DNA of 64,000 nt from Timema cristinae (GCA_039000515.1 JBCFYV010000012.1:5877018-5941017); one strand, 5' to 3'; positions 1 through 14,225 are shown, counted from the first letter of the stretch. The notes: generated from the letters alone by a model not told the origin. Translations and numbers: made by a program.

Positions 1-1290
1 TTTATACATAATCCTTATCTTTAAATCCTCAGTCCTTATCACTACGTGAAAGTCGACTAATCTTTAACTTTCTGAGGAATAGTCGATATGTACCGCTAAG
101 TACTAACAATCCCAACAAAATAAGCGTGCACACGCAATGAAATGAAAGTACCAATGCCATTACCATACTAACTAGCTCATGTTTTAAATATCTGATTTGG
201 GATTGCACTTAACCTACCTTTAAAATGTAGCTTAGTTCAAACGTTTACCAAAAATGTCGTGTAGTTATTGTGTTAATAGTTGTTCAGCAGTGCTATCGTC
301 TGCTTCACAGATAACGCCTGCTTGCGTGTAGCTCTAGAAAATTTCCTTTCGAAGAGTTCAATTGGACTTTGCTTCCAATTTTACCATTAGTAGGCACGAT
401 CACGTGATTACGGATACAGACACAGACTGTGTAGATGGGACTTCCATTTCTAAGGACTTAAGGGATATAAGGATGTGGAAGCTTTAAGGTCTTGTCTAGC
501 ACGAGATTCCTGCGAGACAATGTGGCTGGTATTTGTTATCCACGTGTATGTTAGTAGCACTCATTTGGCATGTGAGAGGCCTGACAGGCATGTTCAATCC
601 GTGTCCTCTCTTAGATCATGTGGCTACTGATGCGGATTTTCTTAATTAAACACATGATTGGCGTTTGTACTTATACCGCTCTTACCCCCAGAACTGTGAT
701 GTATTCAGATGAACCGTATTTCGTGGTCCACATCCAAGACAAGCAGTGGGGGTTTGACCCCACAGGAATTTATTTTTATAAAGCGACACATCATTTTCTT
801 CCACTTCTTTACACGAGTCTCGTCGTGATTCATAGACCTGGGGTGCGTCACCGACAATTTGGCTCGCAAACCTTTCTTTCTTACTGTGCCTCGTTTTATC
901 AACAGAAATAGGAACACTGGGATAAACACAAATTAGTCGTATAATAATTTCAACGATAAATAACATTCAAAACGCGATTTAAAAATATATTATGATCCAG
1001 GCAGGCAACAAAATGGGATTTTTAATTTCAAAGCCGGATAGTTATAATGTCGAGATCTGGAGGTGTGTGATTTATTCGCTGTTATTATTTTAGCCCTTTT
1101 CACGAAAATAGTGAAATTTCGCTGCTTATTTATTTACCACAGTTTTTTAGTTCCTATTTCGCCACGCATTCTTTCCCTACTACCCCTAGATTTGTAAGGC
1201 TTGCTATAATATAGTGGATGCTTTCTGAATAGGACAAGCCGCCTTAGTGAGAAATTAATTGTTTACCACGAATAAAAAAGTGTTAAATAG
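1..1290. other. Flanking DNA, nothing recognised
   Basis: Mixed-composition sequence with only short open frames (for example about 97 codons at 618-911) that have no recognisable motif. I see no RNA gene or mobile-element end. Confidence 0.5.
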
Positions 1291-1310
1291 TATATATATA
1301 TATATATATA
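1291..1310. repeat. (TA)n microsatellite
   Basis: About ten uninterrupted TA dinucleotides. Confidence 0.9.
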
Positions 1311-1487
1311 ACGCCAAAAATAAAGTCTTGGAATTCAGGTCCACCACATTCAAATTTGTAAAACCAAGCACGTTTCAATACGGATTATATTTGGATCGTT
1401 ACTTCGATCTGAACCTGAAATTGGATCCTGGCGTTGCACCAACATTTGAACTGTCTCATGTTGATGCTTTCTTTACCACTGACGTAA

Positions 1488-1590
1488 CTTAACCTAACCT
1501 AACCAAACCTAAACTAATCTAAGCTAGCCTAAACTAGCCTAAGTTAAATCAAACTAATCTAAACAAACCTAAATTAACCATTCTAACCTC
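1488..1590 (+). repeat. Degenerate CCTAA-like tract
   Basis: Starts with two or three clean AACCT/CCTAA units and decays into variants such as AAACTAATCT and AAGCTAGCCT. The core resembles the arthropod telomeric pentamer (TTAGG)n read on the other strand, but the array is short and impure. A complementary tract lies at 1,897-1,921. Confidence 0.55.
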
Positions 1591-1591
1591 A

Positions 1592-1896
1592 ACCGAAGAA
1601 TTTTTCATTGTAAGAGTTTGTTGCGGAACACCCGAGGCCATATTAATATAGTAGTATTTTTCTTGCAATACTACTCACAGAATAACCGAGGGTCTCGCAT
1701 TGCATTTAATCACTAATGACGAAGAAGTCGGGGTTATAATCCTGGACGGATGCAAAAAAAGGTGACAGCAAATAAACTCTTAATAAGATTACTAATTTAT
1801 TGATCAGAAATACATATAAAAAGGTATAATTTATAGCAACGGTAAAGCTCATTTATCCTAGCAGGATTTGTTAGAATTAAATTTAGGATTGGTCAA
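1592..1896. other. Unassigned DNA between the two CCTAA/TTAGG-like tracts
   Basis: No convincing gene or element. It is bounded by the complementary tracts and might be the interior of a small foldback element, which is inference only. Confidence 0.3.
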
Positions 1897-1921
1897 CTAA
1901 GGTTAAGCTAGGTTAGGTTTA
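1897..1921 (+). repeat. TTAGG-like tract, inverted relative to 1,488-1,590
   Basis: Reads GGTTAAGCTAGGTTAGGTT, nearly the reverse complement of the tract starting at 1,488. Confidence 0.5.
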
Positions 1922-1922
1922 A

Positions 1923-2216
1923 AGCTTGTCTGAGATTGCGTCGCAACCATAAAGGGAAACGACCATGACGAATTGTGTTATTTTCATAATTTCAGAAAGC
2001 GATGTGGTAATTCTATTTCCGCTATGACACGAATGTCACTGTATGATATTTTTGTAAACGCTAGAACGCAATATACTCTTAAAACCACATGTTGTTGCTG
2101 TTCCCCTAACACCCCAACGCGTTCTGGTCGTGTTTGTAACTCATTGAGTGTTTCCTGTTTATGAGTTTAACATAAATCCTATATTGGCACTGCGTTTTAC
2201 TACCTGTTCAGGTTAA
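1923..2216. other. Unassigned DNA
   Basis: A 63-codon open frame at 1,973-2,164 has no recognisable feature. Nothing else is seen. Confidence 0.4.
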
Positions 2217-2385
2217 CTAAATATATTATTAATATATAAATATATATTTAAATATATAATTATAATATATAATAAATATATATTTATATAATTAATTATA
2301 TATATATATATTATAATATACAGTGTATAATATATATATTGATAATAAATATATATAATATATAATGTATAATATATAAAGTCGA
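2217..2385. repeat. AT-only low-complexity tract
   Basis: Almost pure A/T with irregular TA and ATATT runs. It is probably a decayed TA microsatellite. Confidence 0.85.
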
Positions 2386-2477
2386 TGTAAATTCTGAAAC
2401 ACTCTACATATAGTAAATGAAATTTACCACTTAGAAATCGTTATAGCTCTATAATAAACACAACCTTAATTAAAGCT

Positions 2478-2752
2478 GGGTTACCTGGCAGTCTAGGGGT
2501 AAGGTGTTGGACCTCTATGCTGGGGGTCCGGAGTTCAATCCTAGGTCCCAGCACAGATCTATCTGATTACCAAACCTTCCTTCACCTCTGACAAGACATC
2601 TTGTGAATGTAGGGAATGCTAGGCCTCCACCTTGGTTCGGATTCCACGTAAAACTGTAGGTCCTCCATTTCATCTCATAATCACCCTACCATTACACATT
2701 AGCGTGCATATAGCCCCAACGGGTAGTAAGACGCGGTGCTAGTAATGATAGT
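2478..2752 (+). repeat. SINE family 1 (tRNA-derived), near full length
   Basis: The head has an A-box-like GTCTAGGGGTAAGG and a B-box-like GAGTTCAATCC with spacing close to a tRNA; the pattern is closest to tRNA-Glu. It is followed by a unique body and a 3' tail ending ACGGGTAGTAAGACGCGG and then GCTAGTAATGATAGTAA, a decayed (TAA)n. Other copies occur at 22,609, 32,658, 40,041 (reverse), 41,965 and 63,735 (reverse). There is no acceptor-stem pairing, so it is not a tRNA gene. Confidence 0.85.
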
Positions 2753-2754
2753 AA

Positions 2755-3598
2755 TTAACGCTGATTAGTCGAAAAATGTTTAATGGGAAGGCATTATACA
2801 CTAAATATTTTCCATATACTCATCACAAGAAATAGACAGAGAAATACAAATATCAGGTTGTTTTCCAGTGATGTGTAATTCTTCACTTTTATGAATGACT
2901 CAAACCAAACATTGTCAATAGAATGAAAAGAAAACTGGGGGGGGGGGGGGGGGGGGGGAGAAGGGATAGCAAGTATACAAACAATAGATCAACGTGGAGC
3001 GAATATAAATATTGAATGAAACCAAGTTCAGGTTGATATTATTTAATCGTTTTTAAGAAGTGTGTAAGCCGTTGGAAACTTACTTTAGCCATTTTAGGGG
3101 AGCTAAGATATATTTATTTTTCAATAAGTAGCCTACGTTCAACACAATGGTGACACAATGGTGACACACGGACCGTAATTTAAAGGAAATGTGCAGGGGC
3201 TCGTCCTGTTAGCTAATTTTTTATTTTTTTATTTATTTAAGTTATTAGGTGCACTCTTTGAACCGATTGATTATGTCAGCACACGGGAATTTCTATGAGT
3301 GAGAGTAAAAGGGCCTACCAATTTTGCCGGGAAAGGTATTTTCTCATAACTTTCAGGATTCTTTAACACGCCACAGTTGACATGGGACTGACGACTTTAC
3401 TTCCCCTCCGAAGGAAGTTGTCCTACGGATTTTGATCACTCAAGAAAATTCTTTGACCCAGCAAGATTTGAGCTCACGGGCATCGGGTCCTGTGGCAAGC
3501 ACTGTTATTGACCCCAAGACCACCGATGTTGACAGTAAATACCACAAAGTGGTACCAACACATTTTGGGTTAGGAGGTCAACCTATTCTCGACATACA
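2755..3598. other. Unassigned DNA with a G22 homopolymer
   Basis: Contains an uninterrupted run of 22 G at 2,937-2,958 and a tandem ACAATGGTGAC duplication near 3,145. A 69-codon open frame at 3,432-3,641 runs into the next SINE and is not convincing. Confidence 0.5.
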
Positions 3599-3599
3599 C

Positions 3600-3832
3600 T
3601 ACCCGTTCGGGATATACAAATATGTAGTAACGCTAGTGTGATAGGGATGAGGAGGGTCGAATTAATAACACGTGTACTCACAATTGTGTAGAGGGAAAGT
3701 GGATCATAATTTAGGAAAAAACACCCTCAGTACACCCGACTGGAATTCGAACCCCAAACTCATCGTCACTAGCCAGAGAAGTGGATTGGGGGAAGACCTC
3801 CTGGGTCGTCTGAGCTCAGTCCATTAGATGTC
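3600..3832 (-). repeat. SINE family 2, reverse orientation, decayed
   Basis: On the minus strand it shows a B-box-like TTGGGGTTCGAATTCC and then the family body. Its shared tail appears on the plus strand as ACCCGTTCGGGATATAC at 3,601. It matches the layout of the copies at 40,892 and 56,859. Confidence 0.65.
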
Positions 3833-4864
3833 TTTCTTTGGGGACATTTGTAAGAGCACGCAACGTTCACACAGTAGCATAATGTGACACACTGCTGCCT
3901 GTCTCGAAATGCACCGACGCAGTTCTTTTCATTTTTATATTTTCCAAATCGTCAAGCCGTTATGGCAATACGTATGCATTAAATACAATAATGAAGTAAT
4001 GATGAGCGAGGTATAATTTTAGAGGAAATTTAACTACATTTACATGGAAAGAAATTAGGAAAATATTGAGGAAAAACTTACCACGTATATCTGACCCCTA
4101 TCTTCCCATCACCAGCAATACTTTTCATCACGAGAGTAACGCGTTAGGTCTTACAACCGACCATGAGAGTGGAGTCATTTTGAACACCTACTTTAAACTG
4201 TACAGTAGGCCTACTCTTGTAAAAAGATTGAAATAATACATATTTTTCATTGTGGGGTTAGGCCCGTCATTAGCTTGCCTGGAAGCAATGGTATGTAGGC
4301 CTACCCTTAACAAGTTAAAGATGGCATCGTTAGCTAAGCATCAGAGTAAGTTTCTTGTGTTGCACTTTTACTTTGCTTTTCTACGGGGAATCGCACTTTG
4401 AATAGGAATTTCATGAAATTTAATACATACTGTATACAATGGCATAAAACATGTGATGAATGACATTGCTTCTTAAAAAAAAACCCATCCAGATTTACAC
4501 GAGTTGGGACGTCACGAGATAAGCAAACAAATTAAACTTTGTATTACAATTTTTCAAATTTTCATATCAAGATGAAATATTGTGATTGAGAAAATATGTC
4601 TCAAGATTATAACAAAGATTTACGTTTTATGTAACACGAATATAAATAAATGGTACGAAACTGCGCACGGACTTTCTAACTCCATTGTTTAAAAATTGAT
4701 ATATTTACTCAAAATTCTTAATACAATATACACTAGAGAACTCGAGAACAAATTGCGCTATACATACGTAAAACACTTTTTTACTGACGGTTTTAAATTT
4801 TATAATGATATTTTTTTAAATTAACTTCTTCATTTATATATTTATATCAATAAAAATAACAATA
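3833..4864. other. AT-rich unassigned DNA
   Basis: No open frame of note and no element ends recognised. Confidence 0.5.
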
Positions 4865-5056
4865 TCGGTTCCCCAAAGGTCAACACTTCATATTAAAATT
4901 TTGAATTCCAGTTAACATTTTCGGTATTTTATTAGAAGATGCACATCTTAAAGTTATCGCTTTGCTACTAAATTTCTCTTTTATAAATGTTGATCAATAA
5001 AATAGGTAATTATTGACTATTGAGTCTAAATTGAGAGAGATAGATCATTGCTGTAC
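4865..5056 (+). repeat. Flanking tandem repeat, copy 1, first part
   Basis: Matches the start of copy 3 at 7,165 (phrases GGTCAACACTT, TTGCACATCTTA-like and AGATAGATCAT). Copy 1 resumes at 5,931 after a MITE insertion. Confidence 0.7.
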
Positions 5057-5922
5057 CAGGGGTGGATCCAGGAGTGTGACGTGGGGCGTGAGGGGCGCGT
5101 TACCCCCTTCAAGAAATTAAACCAATTAAATTAATGTTAAGATCACTACTATTCTTACTGTCACGTAATACTATTTCACTAACCAGATTTCATTTTTTAA
5201 ACTGTTATTGGTAATATTATTAAATGATTAATATACGATAATTACTATAAATACTTAAGACAATCACATTAAATATTAAAAGTGGTAAAATATGCATTAA
5301 TGAAATCACCTTAAATTAAAGTTGTGCGCCTCTAACCTTGTTGCACAAACATTGTTTAGGTTTAAATCTATTCTATCGTTTTAATTATTACCATTTCAAT
5401 GATTAATATTGAATAAAAAAATTTTAAATACTTTTTTTTTTGTAGAATGAAGTGCTTTAAGCAAAATCTTTGAAAAATACCACACACACATAACGTGTTA
5501 GTATGGCTTAGTGGTAACATTTCGATTTAGAATGAGAAATAACTAGCTATACTATAGAGTGGATTTAGAGTTCGAATGCTCAAATATGAATAGTTCCATT
5601 TATTTTGGCTAATTGATTGAATAGTTAAAAAACTATTTATATAATATTTGTTACAATGTTTAAACTTATTTCCCTCTTAATAATCACTATTTGTTGATAT
5701 CTTTATTATTTGCTTATAATACATATCAATACTAATCGCAAATTTCGAGCTATACCCTTGATTAGAGGATTATTGTCAAGTTTAGCGTAACACTGAAAAA
5801 TTACTTAAAGATTTACTATCGAATTTTGAAGTATCTTTATATCAAAATTTCTTGAAGAGCCCCAATCCTCATCCTTGACCGATCCCAATCGGAGCACCCA
5901 CGTCCCTCCCCCCATCCCCTCG
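5057..5922. mobile_element. hAT-type MITE (non-autonomous), inserted in tandem repeat copy 1
   Basis: The left end CAGGGGTGGATCCAGG is typical of hAT ends. The right end (CCCCATCCCCTCG) is a decayed inverted counterpart. The flanks are TGCTGTAC (5,049-5,056) and AGCTGTAC (5,923-5,930), an 8-bp duplication with one mismatch. It splits a repeat whose two halves are collinear with the uninterrupted copy at 7,165-8,097. It has no coding capacity. Confidence 0.75.
5501..5595 (+). repeat. tRNA-like SINE fragment inside the MITE
   Basis: An A-box-like TGGCTTAGTGGTAAC and a B-box-like GAGTTCGAATGCT are about 60 bases apart. Heavily decayed. Confidence 0.45.
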
Positions 5923-5930
5923 AGCTGTAC

Positions 5931-6511
5931 AAACATTTCCCCTAAGTGGTTAAAGGAAAAACAACATCAAATTATTGAAAGACTTATTTGCTGGCTCTAT
6001 GGTATTATAGAATTATTACGTGTAGTATCTCTGTACAACTAGAGCTCAAAAAGTGTATTCATCTATTTGACAATATCTCAGAAACTATTGGTTTTATAAA
6101 AATATATTTCAATTAAAAGTTTTTTATTTCTGATAATATAGAATTTTACTATTATAAGTTATTTAGTATCTCAAATAGTTGCGGAGATAAAGAACTGTTT
6201 GCTTCTGTAAAGAACCCTAAAAGTTATTTTCATGGGGAAATGATCTAAGCCGAGTTTGTTTATAATCTTATCAACGCATAGATAGGAATTTTAATCAAAA
6301 TCGTTATAGCCGATTTTTAGAAATTGGATTTTTCACTTTTCGTCCTCTAGTAAAATATTCTTAATTTTAGGGCTAGATATACACACAGACTGCCGGCGTT
6401 GCAAAAACAACTTTTTAGGGTTCGGAGTGTCATGAAACGTTGACATCCAAAAACATCTCGGGCTAGATTTATTTAACGGTCGTAATACTTTACCTTAAAG
6501 GATTAGAAAAG

Positions 6512-6513
<2 letters not shown>
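5931..6513 (+). repeat. Flanking tandem repeat, copy 1, second part
   Basis: Shares with copies 2 and 3 the phrases AACTATTGGTTTTATAAA, ATCAAAATCGTTATAGCC-like and TGAAACGTTGACATCC-like, in the same order. Confidence 0.75.
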
Positions 6514-6569
<56 letters not shown>

Positions 6570-6575
6570 ATATAT
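6514..6575. repeat. (TA)n microsatellite
   Basis: About 60 bases of TA repeats with one interruption, between tandem repeat copies 1 and 2. Confidence 0.9.
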
Positions 6576-6576
6576 G

Positions 6577-7160
6577 CTTATAGCTTGAAAACTATTGGTT
6601 TTATAAAAATATATTTCAAGTAAAAGATGTATATTATAAATAGATATACATTTATGCAATGATAAATAATTTCATATCTCAAAGAATTACGAAGATAAAA
6701 TTAGAAATTAGAATTTACCATCGGTCCGGAACCCTTAAAGTCATTTTGACAAAAAGTTGAGAGTAACCATTTGGTATGTAATATTGATCAAAACTTAGAA
6801 ATGAAATTTAATCAAAATCGTTAAAGCCAATTTTGATAAAATAGATTTTTTCTCTTTCCGGCCTTAAGAAAACTACTCTTAATTTAAGGTTGGATATCCA
6901 ATTACAAAAATTCCTCTGGGTAACCCTAAAAATGCCCTGAATACCAAGTCTTAGCCCAATCGGTAAACTAGTTTAGGCTTTAGCCCGAGGTAAACATGGA
7001 CAGACAGACGGACAGACACACGGACAGACAGACGGCATTGCGAAAACCACTTTTAGGGTTCGAGGGTTCATGAGGTGTCGACATCCATAAAAATCTTTAG
7101 TTCAATTTTTTTTGACGATAACATTACTTGCTCTACCTGAAAGGGAGTGAGAAAGTAAAA
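6577..7160 (+). repeat. Flanking tandem repeat, copy 2, with a GACA/GACG tract
   Basis: Collinear with copies 1 and 3. It includes a short GACAGACAGACGG-type tract at about 6,999-7,041. No coding potential is seen. Confidence 0.75.
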
Positions 7161-7164
7161 ATAT

Positions 7165-8097
7165 TAATATTGGGTCCTCAAGGGTCAACACTTTATTAAA
7201 ATTTCGATTTTCGGTTTAAAAATTTTCGACATTTTACTAGGGGTTGCACATCTTATGGTTATTGCATTTCTATTAAATTCCTCCTTTATAAATTTTACCA
7301 ATACAATAGATACATATTAACTAGCGGATCTAAAATGAGAAGATAGATCATAGCTTTACCACCATTTCCCCTAAAAGATAAAGGAAAAAGAACATAAGCT
7401 TTTTGAGAGTTACTTATCTACTTACTCTAAGGAATTAGAGAGTTATTGCGCTAAAACCTAAGTAATATCTCTCTACAACTAAAGCTCACAAAATTGTAGA
7501 CTATTAATATAATTAACAATAACTCCAAAACTATTGATTTTATAAATGTATATTTAAAATAAAATGTTTGTATTATAAATAGACCACCATATTTTCAATG
7601 ATAAGTAATTTCATATTTCAAATAGTTTTGGTGATATGATAAGAAAAAAGAAGAGAGAATTTATGCATTTGAGCGGAACCCTTAAAGTCATTTTGACGTT
7701 AAATTGAGATTAGCCATTTTATTTGGAATATTTATGAATGTTTAGAAATGAAATGTAACCAAAATTGTTAGAGCCGATTTTGAGAAAACAGATTTTTCCC
7801 TTTTCATTCTTTTGTAAACTACCCTTAATTTTAGGGTTAAATATCCAATTCCAAAAATACCTCGGGGAAGCCCTAAGAAAACACTCGACACCAAGTTTTA
7901 AGCCCGATCAGTAAAGTAGTTTAGGGTCTACTCCAAGGTACAGGTAGACAGACAGACGGATAACAGATAGAAAATCAAAAACAACTTTTTCTGACTCGGG
8001 GACATGAAACGTCGAAATTCGTCAAAATCTTGAGTAAGGTTTTTTTTTACGATCATAATACTTTCTCTAGCTGTAAAATAACAAGAAAGTAAAAAAA
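7165..8097 (+). repeat. Flanking tandem repeat, copy 3 (most complete)
   Basis: About 0.93 kb, starting at GGGTCCTCAAGGGTCAACAC and ending just before the minisatellite. It carries AGACAGACAGACGG near 7,947 at the same relative place as copy 2. Confidence 0.75.
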
Positions 8098-8112
8098 AGA
8101 TGTTATATTTCA

Positions 8113-10958
<2,846 letters not shown>

Positions 10959-13077
10959 CAACCCCAGTTTGTCTCTATTCGCTCATTGTCCTGTTTGTCT
11001 TTGTCTGCTCCATCTGTCCATTTTGTTATGTCTTCCATTGTACCAGTTTTTTATGTCTGCTCCGTCTGTACCCATGTTTGTTGTATGTTCTCCAGTCTGT
11101 ACCTGTTGTGTATGTCTGCTCATCTGTACCATGTTTGTCTTTTCTGCCTCGTCTGTACCATGTTTTCTTATGTCTCTCAGTCTGTACCCATGTTGTTTAT
11201 TCTCACCAGTCTGTCCATGTTTTCTGTAGTCTGCCTCCAGTCTGTACCATGTGTTATTCTGCTACCATCTGTACCATGTTTGTCTGTAGTTCTACCAGTC
11301 GTCATGTTTGTATGCTCTACAGTCTGTCCATGTTTGTCTATGTGCTCCAGCTGTCCATGTTTGTCTATGTCTGCTCAGTTGTACCATTTTTATGTCTCTA
11401 CCAGTCTGTACCATGTTTGTCGTATGTCTACCAGTCTGTCCAGTTGTTTATGTCTCTCCGTCTGTACCATTTGTCTGTATGTCTGCCTCAGTCTGTACCC
11501 ATGTTGTTGTATGCTGCCTACCATCTGTACCATGTTTGTTTGTATGTCTGCCTCCAGTCTGTACCATGTTTGTTTATGTCTGCTACATCTGTACCATGTT
11601 TGTCTGTATTCTGCTCCAGTCTGTACCCATGTTTGTTTATGTCTGCTACCATCTTACCCATGTTTGTTTATGTCTGCCTACCATCTGTACCCATGTTTGT
11701 TTATGTCTGCCTACCAGTCTGTACCATGTTTTTGTATTCTGCTACCAGTCTGTACCATGTTTGTCTGTATGTCTGCTACCAGTCTGTACCCATGTTTTTG
11801 TATGTCTGCCTACCATCTGTACCCATGTTTTTTATGTCTGCCTCATCTGTACCCATGTTGTTGTATTCTGCCTCCATCTGTACCATGTTTGTCTGTATGT
11901 CTGCTTCCAGTCTGTACCATGTTTGTCTGTATGTCTGCTCCAGTCTGTACCATGTTTGTTGTATGTCTGCTCCAGTCTGTACCCATGTTGTTTTATGTCT
12001 GCCTCCAGTATGTCTATCTACCAGTCTGTACCCATGTCTGTCTGTATGTCTATCTACCAGTCTGTACCCATGTCTGTCTGTATGTCTATCTACCAGTCTC
12101 TACTCATGTTTGTCTGTATTCCTATCTACCAGTCTTTACTCATGTTTGTCTGTATGTCTATCTACCAGTCTGTACCCATGTTTGTCTGTATGTCTGCCTA
12201 TCAGTCTGTACCAATGTCTGTCTGTATGTCTATCTACCAGTCTGTACCAATGTCTGTCTGTATGTCTATCTACAAGCCTGTACCCATGTTTATCTGTATG
12301 TCTGCCTATCAGTCTGTACCCAAGTTTGTCTGTATGTCTATCTACCAGTCTGTACCCATGTCTTTCTGTATGTCTATCTACCAGTCTGTACCCATGTCTG
12401 TCTGTATGTCTACCTATTAGTCTGTCCCATGTTTGTCTGTATGTCTTCCTACCAATCTGTACTCATGTCTTTCTGTATGTCTGCCTACCAGTCTGTACCC
12501 ATGTCTGTCTGTATGTCTACCTATTAGTCTGTCCCCATGTTTGTCTGTATGTCTGCCTACCAATCTGTACTCATGTCTTTCTGTATGTCTATCTACCAGT
12601 CTGTTCCCATGTCTGTCTGTATGTCTACCTATTAGTCTGTCCCCATGTTTGTCTGTATGTCTGCCTACCAATCTGTACTCATGTCTTTCTGTATGTCTGC
12701 CTACCAGTCTGTACCCATGTCTGTCTGTATGTCTACCTATTAGTCTGTCCCCATGTTTGTCTGTATGTCTGCCTACCAATCTGTACTCATGTCTTTCTGT
12801 ATGTCTATCTACCAGTCTGTACCCATGTCTGTCTGTATGTCTACCTATTAGTCTGTCCCCATGTTTGTCTGTATGTCTGCCTACCAATCTGTACTCATGT
12901 CTCTCTGTATGTCTGCCTACCAGTCTGTACCCATGTCTGTCTGTATGTCTACCTATTAGTCTCTCCCCATGTTTGTCTGTATGTCTGCCTACCAATCTGT
13001 ACTCATGTCTTTCTGTATGTCTATCTACCAGCCTGTACCTATGTTTGTCTGTATTTCTGCCTACCAGTCTGTACCTG
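10959..13077 (+). repeat. 36-bp minisatellite, left block, second part, with higher-order repeats
   Basis: From 10,959 to about 12,000 the units have very many missing bases; from about 12,010 they are clean. From about 12,416 to 13,060 three 36-mers form a 108-bp higher-order unit with CTATTAGTCTGTCCCCATG, CTACCAATCTGTACTCATG and a third monomer. That third monomer alternates between GCCTACCAG and ATCTACCAG in successive units. Confidence 0.9.
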
Positions 13078-13156
13078 GCCACGGATCTAAATCAGTTTAA
13101 TGGAATTTGTTCAAACTCGAGATTTATATTAGTAGATAGTGGGCGTATGGCCCCAA

Positions 13157-13177
13157 TTTGACCTTTGACCTTTGACC
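13157..13177 (+). promoter_or_regulatory. Three tandem TTTGACC heptamers
   Basis: TTTGACC three times without gaps, so AGGTCA-type half sites spaced by one base (DR1-like) on the minus strand. The counterpart at 36,867-36,887 has one half site changed (AGTCAAA). Nuclear-receptor binding is inference. Confidence 0.4.
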
Positions 13178-13187
13178 ACAATTTGTG

Positions 13188-13195
13188 TGACGTAA
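13188..13195 (+). promoter_or_regulatory. TGACGTAA (CRE/ATF-like) site
   Basis: Within TGACGTAATCTTTACGTG. A near repeat, TGACGTAATCATTGCGTG, lies at 14,253. Function is inferred from the motif alone. Confidence 0.35.
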
Positions 13196-13260
13196 TCTTT
13201 ACGTGTTATGTTGCAACATCCTGTTTGAGTACCGTGACCTACTTTCCTCTGATTGGCTGC

Positions 13261-13269
13261 TATAAATAG
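13261..13269 (+). promoter_or_regulatory. TATA-like box in terminal region
   Basis: TATAAATAG, preceded by CTGATTGGCTGC with an inverted CCAAT. The module is repeated at 13,814-13,822 and inverted at 36,775 and 36,223. It would fire into the element, antisense to the structural genes; this is inference. Confidence 0.4.
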
Positions 13270-13374
13270 CCTCCTTCCCCCACCAATTTTGACCTGCTTT
13301 CCACATCCGCCTCCCACATTGGTTCCTCTGTCACAAGGCTCAGCCTTCCCCCCAACCCTGGCGCCAGTATGTCG

Positions 13375-13605
13375 GCCCGACAAGACAAGAATAGATATTG
13401 AGGTTATTGCCTCGGGCATCTGGTTTTCCCTGGTGCCAGGTTGGCGGAAAGACAAGACGAGTTGAGACAAGAATAGATATTGAGGTCAATGCCCTAGGGC
13501 AACGGGTTTTTCCCTGGCGCCAATATGTCAGCCCGACAAGACAAGAATAGATATTGAGGTCATTGCCCCCGGCAACGGGTGTTTTCCCTGGCGTCAGTTT
13601 GACGG
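13375..13605 (+). repeat. 72-bp subterminal repeats, cluster 1
   Basis: About three units, each with AAGAATAGATATTGAGGTCA, then TTTTCCCTGG and GTCGGCCCGACAAGAC-like segments. Unit length is about 72 bases. Confidence 0.75.
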
Positions 13606-13813
13606 AGGGCTCGGCACGAAGCTTGCGCTATGGCTGACAAGCCTAGAATGAACATCGGCTCTTCTGTCACAAGGCTTTGTCCCGGAACAAGCAGCATGAA
13701 CCTTGCGCTATGGTGCTTTGTGGTAGAGTGTGGTAATTTGTTCCAGAGACCCCCCTCCTCCTTCGCCACCCTGACGCCATGTTTGAGTGACCTACTTTCC
13801 TCTGATTGGTTGC

Positions 13814-13822
13814 TATAAATAT
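13814..13822 (+). promoter_or_regulatory. Second TATA-like box in terminal region
   Basis: TATAAATAT after CTGATTGGTTGC, a diverged copy of the module at 13,249-13,269. Confidence 0.35.
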
Positions 13823-13919
13823 CCTCCTTCCCCCCAACAATTTTGACCTGCTTACCACATCCGCCTCCCCCCTCCCCCTCGACTACCAACCCTGGACATG
13901 TTGGTTCTTGATGATTGTT

Positions 13920-14225
13920 AATAGATATTGAGGTCATTGTCCGGGAAACGGGGTTTTTCCCTGGCGCCAGTATGTCGGCCCGACAAGACAAGAATAGATA
14001 TTGAGGTCATTGCCTCGGGCACCTGGTTTTCCCTGGTGCCAATATGTTGGCCCGACAGGACAAGAATAGATATCGAGGTCATTGCCTCGGGCATCTGGTT
14101 TTCCCTGGTGCCAATATGTCGGCCCGACAAGACAAGACAAGAATAGATATTGAGGTCATTGCCCCGGGCAACGGGGGTTTTCCCTGGCGTCAGCTTGACG
14201 GCTCACGAGACAAGAATAGATCTTG
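13920..14225 (+). repeat. 72-bp subterminal repeats, cluster 2
   Basis: About four further units with the same AATAGATATTGAGGTCATTG core and CCAATATGTCGGCCCGACA segment. Confidence 0.75.

Noticed and set aside
618..966. Small protein gene on either strand near 618-966
   Set aside because: Overlapping frames of similar length on both strands, no motif and no repeat of the sequence elsewhere in the window.
2478..2555. Functional tRNA gene
   Set aside because: A and B boxes are present, but there is no acceptor-stem pairing and the same head recurs with a SINE body and tail.
13129..13991. Minus-strand frames in the Polinton terminal region (about 113 and 143 codons)
   Set aside because: They follow the 72-bp repeats and change with repeat phase. 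The reverse strand also has frames, and there is no family resemblance.
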